A DNA stretch of 64,000 nt from Anagrus nilaparvatae (taxonomy: Eukaryota > Arthropoda > Insecta > Hymenoptera > Mymaridae), in contig JAKSXM010000132.1 in NCBI GenBank assembly GCA_022575985.1, forward strand, positions 8,494,001 through 8,558,000. Reading direction: 5' to 3'. The position numbers and the translations under genes are program-made. The notes beneath the pieces were generated by a model that saw only the letters and a list, made by a program, of their open reading frames with translations, was not told the origin of the DNA and made no database searches. Positions 57,223 through 64,000 of this stretch are shown one piece after another. Numbering within the stretch: the stretch's first letter is position 1; each line of letters begins with the position of its first letter.

Positions 57223-58821
57223 TTTGCTTCAGTCGGTACTAAAACTGCTAATAAATTGACTCAACCTATTAATAGCTATAATAATTATAATTTTGGTGAA
57301 GAATACATAAATCAAAACCTTTTTTTAACCCCTACTTATAGTGATGAGATAAATAATATCATACTCAATCTAAAAAATAAAATTGGTGGAATGGATGGAA
57401 TTCACGCTATAACATTAAAGAAAATAGCACCATTCATTTCACCTGTTTTAGTACATATCTTTAACAGATGTTTTGAAACTGGGCAAGTTCCCGACCTATT
57501 TAAGGTGGCTGAAATTGTTCCTATTTTCAAGAACGGTAAAAGAAATGATTCGAATAATTACCGTCCCATTTCTCTTGTTTCCAACTTGGCCAAGATATTC
57601 GAACGTTTAGTGTACAACCGTATCACTGACTTTATAGACAAACATAACATTATTAATGACAAACAATTTGGTTTTCGTAAATATATAGGCTGTAAGGATG
57701 CTATTGCTCTCCTAACAAAATGCTTGTATTCAGATCTAGAGAATGGCAAACCTACTATGGTAGCATTTCTTGATCTGAGTAAAGCATTTGATTGTGTTGA
57801 TCATAATTTATTATTAAGTAAGCTTGAGCTAATCGGTATCAGAGGTGTTCCTAACACCTTAATTGCTAACTATTTGCTTGGAAGAAAGCAATACGTAAAA
57901 GTAAACAATACTAATAGTGATCTAATTGATATGCAGATGGGTGTTCCCCAAGACTCTGTTTTGGGGCCTCTGCTATTCACTATTTACATAAATAGTCTAT
58001 TATCCATTGCCGATAATATAATATCGTATGCTGATGACACAGCCGTGGTATGCTCTGAAGACTCATGGCATGCTACTGCTGCGTCACTAACTAAACTATT
58101 GAACAAAATATATGTATGGTTGTATAAAAACAAATTATCTTTAAATATTATTAAAACTAACTTTATTGCTTTCTCTAACCAATCAAATAGTATACCTGAG
58201 CAATTAACTGTATTGATAAATGGACAGCAAATTGAAAGGTCCTCACATATAAAATATCTTGGGATTCTTATTGATGAAAATTTAAAATGGGATACTCATA
58301 TAAATTATGTAACGAACAAACTCAAGTATTTTACTTTCATCACATACAAACTAAAAAATATTCTCTCTTCGGAACAGTTAAAATGTATATATTACGCGCT
58401 ATTTAATAGCTTGGCCACGTATGGGATAATTGCTTGGGGTGGTACTTATTGTAATCATATTAGGAAATTAATGAATTTACAAAATAATATTACTAAAATC
58501 ATATTTAACAGTGAAAATGATAAAGTTTTATCCATTAGACAATCTTTTTTCAGGGAAGCCCTTGCATACAATTATGATCACTTAAAGCAATTGTTTATTA
58601 CAAGTGAAAGCAAAACTCGAAATAAAGCATTAAGAATCCCCTTGCTTGAAGTAGGGAAAAGTAGAAAATGTTTTGATTTTGTATCCTATAAGCTATTTAA
58701 TTTACTACCTAATAATCTCAAGAGCCTTAACTTAAGCCGTAAGACAAGAAATCAGTATCTAAAAAATTGGTTACTCTCAAACATTGTATATGAACACATG
58801 ATTCTTTCGATATTAAACTGA
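57223..58821 (+). pseudogene. LINE ORF2, 3' part: reverse transcriptase
   Basis: This continues the outer LINE's ORF2 after the insertion, from FFASVGTKTANKLTQ. RT motifs follow in order: NNYRPISLVSNLAKIFE, NDKQFGFRKYIG, MVAFLDLSKAFDCVDH (motif A), GVPQDSVLGPLLF (motif B), ISYADDTAVV (motif C, YADD near residue 258 of the continuous frame), then NIIKTNFIAF and IKYLGILIDENLKWDTH (thumb), ending with LWNSL-related SYKLFNLLPNNLK. The motif B glycine of the family's VPQGS is Asp here, which is likely damaging. The frame itself is intact to its stop. Together with the interruption upstream, the copy is judged inactive. Confidence 0.88.
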
Positions 58822-59090
58822 ATTAACATACTTTAAAGTACAAAGGTGTATCACTCTATCTCTATTCTAAATTGAAATAACTATGATTTATAATTATTAA
58901 TTATTATTGTAATATTTTTTATTCTTTTATTATATTTTAAATTGTTTTATTTACTTTTAAGTATTATATATTAGATATTTTTTTGTTAAGCCAGACCCAT
59001 ACACGGCATTTGCCCCTTTGGGTTACATTCACAATTTTGTATATTTTGTAATGTAATTTTAACTGGAAATAAATAATAATAATAATAATA

Positions 59091-59872
59091 TTTAAGATAG
59101 AAAAGTATAATTACTTCATTTTAACAAGAATTAAAAAATTGGGACTCTCGGGTTTTATCATTGTAGCGCATTAAAATAATTATATTAGGGCATCTTAATG
59201 GTATGTAAAAATCAATTTGGACTAAAAATTATCAATATTTAACATTTTACCTCTTACATAGATTAAGAACAGCCTAAGATGCATGAAAAAGTAATAAAAC
59301 CAAATTTGAAAAAAAGCAAAAAATAAAAACAGGTTTTCTAGCTCATAAATGTCAAAATATTGCTAAAAACCGATGCGAAATCCTTTTTTCTATTAGTTTT
59401 GAACTTGTTTTAACTTGTTTTAAACAAAAATCCCGAAATATACAGTGAAAAACCCCTAAAATAAAAATTTTCGAAAATCGGGTAGCTCAGTTACGAAATA
59501 AGGCAGTTTTTGACATAAAAGTGGAAAAATCTTTTTGGCACCTATCTCCGAATTCTTGTTCACGATTTTTTTCGGTTTTCTGAAGGTTCAAACTACCAGA
59601 AAACACGAGTCATATCGATGTCCTTTCAAATTTTTTTTTTTCAGTTTTTTGTCCGAATTAAGTAGTAAAAAAAAAATAATGCGTCATATAATGTATTTTA
59701 TATATAATTATATAAAAATTATATAAAAAAAAATTATTTTACTACCAAAAATCTACTATTTTTTTTATTTTTACTTTTTACTTTCTTTATTTTTAACAAA
59801 TGTTACTATTGTTGCCATGATACTACTAATTTTGTTACTCATTTATTTATTTTTTTTAATCTATTTATATGT
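59091..59872. other. Spacer between LINE and foldback
   Basis: AT-rich, with no feature recognised. The ORF at about 59535-59726 has no domain. Confidence 0.5.
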
Positions 59873-61184
59873 GGGTAGATTTAAATGAAGTGAGTGCGAC
59901 TTACATGGTCGGGTCTTCAAAACTGCCCCAAAGTGTTTTTTTCTGAAAGTACTACCAAAAATAAGTAACCAGCCCAATTTTTAGCCTCCCAGAGCGTAAT
60001 CTCGATTTTTGGCAGCCATTTTTGTGTTTTTGACCCTCGTAAAAAATGTAAGAAAAATGAGGCATAATTTTTTTTATTATTGCTGTAAAAAACTCACATT
60101 AGCATGAAAAATTTTTTCCTTGTAGATCCAAATAGGAAATTTCCCTGGCTATCCGATTCCGGGGTCAAAAATTTTTTTTGAGTAGCGCATGCGCGAGGAA
60201 TCGCTAAGATAGGCTGTTTTTTTTCAAAAGTCGATTTCTCAAATGCCTATTAGTGAAAAATCTTGTAACCAGGCTTAAAATTTTCGTTAAACCTTATATT
60301 TTTTGGCAAAAAAAACATTTCGATGGGACACTGCTTTTTGGGAGCTCTAGATAAAAAAATAGCAGCTTTCAAAACCTCATTTTTTACAAATTTCAAATTT
60401 CCCGCCAAGTCACGTGACCAACCAAAAATCTGATAAAAAATTTGGATTCCGCGGGAAATTTTACATAAGGATATATGTTTTCATGTTTTTAAGAGCGTTT
60501 ATGTTAAAGCAGCGAAATTTTAAATTGAAAGATTAAAATATCTCATTTATTAAGGAATTTTTTTACTTTTTAAAGTATTCCAAATTATTCAAAATTATTC
60601 AGAAAATTCTTTATTATTTCACTGTTTTTCGCCGCTTTAACATAAACGCTCTTAAAAACATGAAAAGATATATCCTTATGTAAAATTTCCCGCGGAATCC
60701 AAATTTTTGGTCAGATTTTTGGTCACGTGACTTGGCGGGAAATTTGAAATTTGTAAAAACAAAAAATATAAGGTTTAACGAAAATTTTAAACCTGGTTAC
60801 AAGATTTTTCACTAATAGGCATTTGAGAAATCGACTTTTGAAAAAAACAGCCTATCTTAGCGATTCCTCGCGCATGCGCTACTCAAAAAAAATTTTTGAC
60901 CCCGGAATCCAGGGAAATTTCCTATCTGGATCTAAAAGGAAAAAATTTTTCATGCTAATGTGAGTTTTTTACAGCAATAATAAAAAAAATTATGCCTCAT
61001 TTTTCTTACATTTTTTACGATGGTCAAAAACACAAAAATGGCTGCCAAAAATCGAGATTTCGCTCTGGGAGGCTAAAAATTGGGCTGGTTACTTATTTTT
61101 GGTAGTACTTTCAGAAAAAAACACTTTGGGGCAGTTTTGAAGACCCGACCATGTAAGTCGCACTCACTTCATTTAAATCTACCC
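59873..61184. mobile_element. Foldback element, arms ~560-640 bp
   Basis: The left arm (59873-60515) begins GGGTAGATTTAAATGAAGTG. The right arm (60629-61184) is its inverted copy, ending CACTTCATTTAAATCTACCC. The arms share GC-richer landmarks such as CGCGCATGCGC and TTGGCGGGAAATTTG. The left arm is longer because of an insertion near 60301-60390. The unpaired centre is about 110 bp. There is no coding sequence. Confidence 0.9.
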
Positions 61185-61285
61185 ATGTTATAATTGTTAT
61201 TATGTTAAATTATATATGTTAACCTGTATCAAAGATTTTGTATTTACAAATAAAGAGACTATTTACATTTACATTTACATTTTAT
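61185..61285 (+). repeat. LINE 3'-end relic with (TTTACA)n tail
   Basis: AAATAAAGAGACTATTTACA, then further TTTACA units (61248-61284), resembles the end of the antisense LINE at 56118-57222 (AATAAAGAATATTTACATTT on its own strand). Only a short 3' scrap is recognisable, next to the foldback. Confidence 0.6.
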
Positions 61286-61611
61286 TATTTATTATAATAA
61301 TTATTAATTATATTGGTTTAATACTTTAAATAAATAAAGTTTGTTGATTTCAGTTATAAAAAAATAAATTGTTCTTAATAATTTTTTACGTATTATATTT
61401 TATTTACTATATTTTTTAAGTATTCAAAATAAAGAATAAAATGTCTTTGACCCATTTGTGAAATAAATTTTATTTTTTTTACCATTTCACGAATTGCTAG
61501 AAAAAAAATTAACCATTTCACGAACTGTTCACAACTCTTAAAAGAATTGGTCACCAATTCACGAAATGGTCAATTTCACAAATGGGGTATAACAGATACA
61601 TGAACTTTTTT
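61286..61611. other. Spacer
   Basis: A TTTCACGAA-type phrase recurs near 61456, 61485, 61509 and 61558 (ACCATTTCACGAATTG, ACCATTTCACGAACTG and similar). Nothing else is recognised. Confidence 0.5.
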
Positions 61612-63587
61612 GTAACTTCTGCGCAAGTTTGTACAAATATGAAACCTAAATTTTTAAAAAAACCTGATTTACCGACAAATTTGGAAGGTTTTTATGACAT
61701 ATTTTTTAGCAAAACTTTGATGATTGTCCTCCAAATTACAAATACTAGGTTTTTGAAGACGCCAGATAAGAATTTTTAAGTTGCGACTTCAAATATTCCT
61801 GAAATTTTTCTTCTTGTTTAATAAGATTATTATCCGATTTTCATAAAATTGACTGAATAAAGTTTATTTAAGTACTTGAATGTGAATTTCGTGATAATTT
61901 TCCTGAGAATCAGTTCATAAATGAAAATTAAATAATTATTTTATTGAATATGTAGAAAACCCATAAAATATGGACCAATGCATACACGCAAAAAAAAGAA
62001 TAGTAAAATTAACCTCAAAGAATTTAGTAAACACAAATTAATGAATATTGGTAAATATAACCAAAAAATTATTAAATTTCACTAAAAAAATTGAGATTTT
62101 AGTTTTATAAACAAATTTTTTTAGTAAATTTTACTAAAAATTTATAGTGACTTTTAACCACACAGAACTTAGTAAACAAAATCGTTATTTTGGTTATATT
62201 TACTAATTTTTTATATGCGTGTACCGATAAATTGCGGGAACTGTAGCATGAGTACAGAAATTGGAATTTTACCGTTAGCGCACAACAAGAATTCCGTTTG
62301 AAGCGAGTTTGAAGCAAACGAATTCTTCCTAGCCTTCATGTTATAAATTATAATTGATGCCAAGTTATTTAATTAAAAATAATTAAATGTCATCATTAAT
62401 TGTTAAAATAAGTTGTTTCGTTTAATTTAATTTTTTTATGCATATATGATTTGTATATTAACTATACTTTATATTACTATACAAATTGTATATTAACTAT
62501 AAATATTATTTTTTATTTCTAATAAATTAATGGATACAGAACCCATTTAGGAAAAAAAATATATATATTGTGCATATATATAATTTAAAAGGCGCATATG
62601 TCAAATGTCAATATATTCTATTATGATAATATTACAAAATCATTATAAAATTTCTATGCAAATAATAATACAGTAATTTTCAATTATAAATTTCTCGATA
62701 AATTTAATTTTAAAATGCGATAAAGAGCCTTATTAAAAAAATTTTTTTGCTAGAATTTTATTTACGTTTATTTATTTTCATTTACATTTTTAAGTAAATA
62801 ATATACTTAAGTACTTGGGTATTAGTATTTAAAAAATTTTAAATCAATTTGAAATTTACAAAAAAATAAACCCCAGGAGTACTTATTTTTAATCCGCTTT
62901 TCGCACCGCCTACTTTGTGTCTATGGAGGAGACGATATCTTTGTCTCCTATTTAATCCTATGATAATGTTTAATGGAATATTTTTCATAATTTATACTTT
63001 TTAAAACTAGTCATAAATGCATCTTCAAAAGTGCATTTAAATATTCGTTTTTGCCCTTCAAGTTTAGTTGTATAACGAACATCAATCGTTGCGGTTGCAC
63101 GACATTGAATGCTCTCATAGTCTCATTGTAATAAAAGGCTGTCTGATATTCAATTAAAAAAAAATTTTTAAATTATCATTTGACAGTAGTAATACTAATT
63201 AATTAAATAAATTCAAAAAGTAAGTGAAAATAATATTTCCAAATAAATAATTAAATAATTCATTATTTAATTTATTTTGACAATATAAGTGCCAGTGGTG
63301 AAACTCAACAGGACTGTTAATTAAAAAAATATTTGTAAGTATCAATAATTTTTATTAAAATTTTTACTATAATTGACTTTTAAAACTAAACAGTAAAAAA
63401 TTTGTCTATAAAATAAATTAATTTTAGTCAACTTATAGGTTATGTTTAATATATTGCTTAGTAGAACAACTGTTTAATGTATTTTTTAATAATTAATAAT
63501 TAAAAATAAGCATTTAGACGTACCAAAATTAGTTTATTAATAAAATTTTAATTTATATAAATTGTTTTTAAATAATAAATAATAAAT
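61612..63587 (+). repeat. Segmental duplication, copy 2 (F-box leader region)
   Basis: Co-linear with 6608-8363. It includes the block with CCCCAGGAGTACTTATTTTT, the GGAGGAGACGATATCTTTGT block and the leader ending at a GTAAGT donor (63335). A TA-flanked MITE (61985-62221) is present only here. The initiator-like TCAGT of copy 1 reads TCGTT here. After about 63587 the sequence departs from copy 1 and enters other repeats, so any coding exon would have to lie beyond the window. Confidence 0.85.
61985..62221. mobile_element. TA-flanked MITE with CACGCA termini
   Basis: Begins CACGCAAAAAAAAGAATAG and ends TTTTTTATATGCGTG, flanked by TA (61983-61984 and 62222-62223). The empty site is directly visible in the duplicate at about 7050 (GCATACCAATAAATTGCGG), proving insertion after the duplication or loss from copy 1. 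It is 237 bp and non-coding. Confidence 0.92.
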
Positions 63588-63689
63588 TACAGCAAGAAAG
63601 TTAGTTATTAAGCTGGATTCAAATAAATGAGACTAATTTGGGGGGGGGGGTCAAATGCAATTCTAATCAAATCTAATTCTAATCTATAC
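63588..63689. repeat. Small repeat ACAGCAAGAAAGT and poly-G
   Basis: ACAGCAAGAAAGTTAGTTAT and a following AAGCTGG match 14239-14275. A run of 10 G lies at about 63640-63649. Confidence 0.65.
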
Positions 63690-64000
63690 TTTATACGCCG
63701 ACGGTAATCGCTTAAAATAACTATTTTAAGTATCAAGAACGTAGATGTGCTTAGCACGAGTGCTCGGCGAATCAAGTGTCAAAAATTTTTCGCTTATGGT
63801 GCTTTACAAAATTTGTTGCCTACCTAGAACGTACGAGTTTTACGCTCGAAAGGGCAAACATTTTTTTTTTAATTTATTAAACTAAGAAATAAATTTTACT
63901 AAAACATTTTTAAAAATGTAGATATTTGAATAAAATTTAAATTAATTAGAATATAATTTGATTTTTATCGTATATAAAATCTGTACTTAAAAAATAATAA
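63690..64000. repeat. Dispersed repeat 'A', copy at right edge
   Basis: Starts near GCCGACGGTAATCGCTTAAA and continues with GCACGAGTGCTCGGCGAATC, TTTTTCGCTTATGGTGCTTT and ACTAAGAAATAAATTTTACT, as in 18397-18760 and in the same orientation. It lacks the middle section with GTGCAGAAAATTCCG that the other copies have, and it runs off the window. Confidence 0.8.

Larger units (their letters stand above)
53761..59090 (+). mobile_element. Jockey-like LINE, interrupted by another LINE
   Basis: The order is ORF1 (zinc knuckles), ORF2 endonuclease, an antisense insertion at about 56118-57222, ORF2 reverse transcriptase, a 3' UTR of about 250 bp, and an (AAT)n tail at 59068-59090. The ORF order and APE-type endonuclease place it in the Jockey/CR1/I-like group of non-LTR retrotransposons. 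The 5' end is degenerate and I could not define target duplications. Confidence 0.85.

Overview
The window looks like nuclear DNA of a small eukaryote, most likely an insect and perhaps a parasitoid wasp. This is inferred from the very high A+T content, short introns with GT-AG borders, AATAAA poly(A) signals, a eukaryotic 5S rRNA gene, Jockey-type and Penelope-type retroelements, TA-flanked MITEs, and intronless-CDS F-box/LRR genes of a kind that is expanded in GC-poor aphid-parasitoid wasps. The exact lineage cannot be fixed from the sequence alone.

Host genes are few. They are an F-box/LRR gene (CDS 8571-9518) with a non-coding leader exon; a broken minus-strand SLC35B1-like ER nucleotide-sugar transporter (about 11351-12229); a two-exon gene for a small secreted protein with a good TATA/Inr promoter (29330-30540); a single 5S rRNA gene (36992-37111); and a second, longer F-box/LRR gene (50834-52246). 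The leader region of the first F-box gene (6608-8363) is duplicated at 61612-63587, so a third F-box gene probably begins just past the right edge.

Most of the rest is mobile or repetitive. The most striking class is long foldback (hairpin) elements with arms of about 110-650 bp: 2074-3464, 3531-3839, 22230-22910, 33323-34838, 40326-41822, 47652-48690 and 59873-61184. There are also several TA-flanked MITEs and at least seven minisatellite-like arrays with periods of about 62-170 bp.

From 39114 to 50751 lies a nested complex. An outer DNA element with about 0.5-0.7 kb terminal inverted repeats encloses a Helentron-like unit (hairpin ends plus a decayed PIF1 helicase). That unit encloses a Penelope-like element flanked by about 420-bp inverted pLTRs carrying hammerhead-ribozyme-like motifs, and a foldback that has split a tandem array. 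The complex ends 82 bp before the start codon of the second F-box gene. From about 53.7 to 59.1 kb is a degenerate Jockey-like LINE, split by an antisense, 5'-truncated second LINE.
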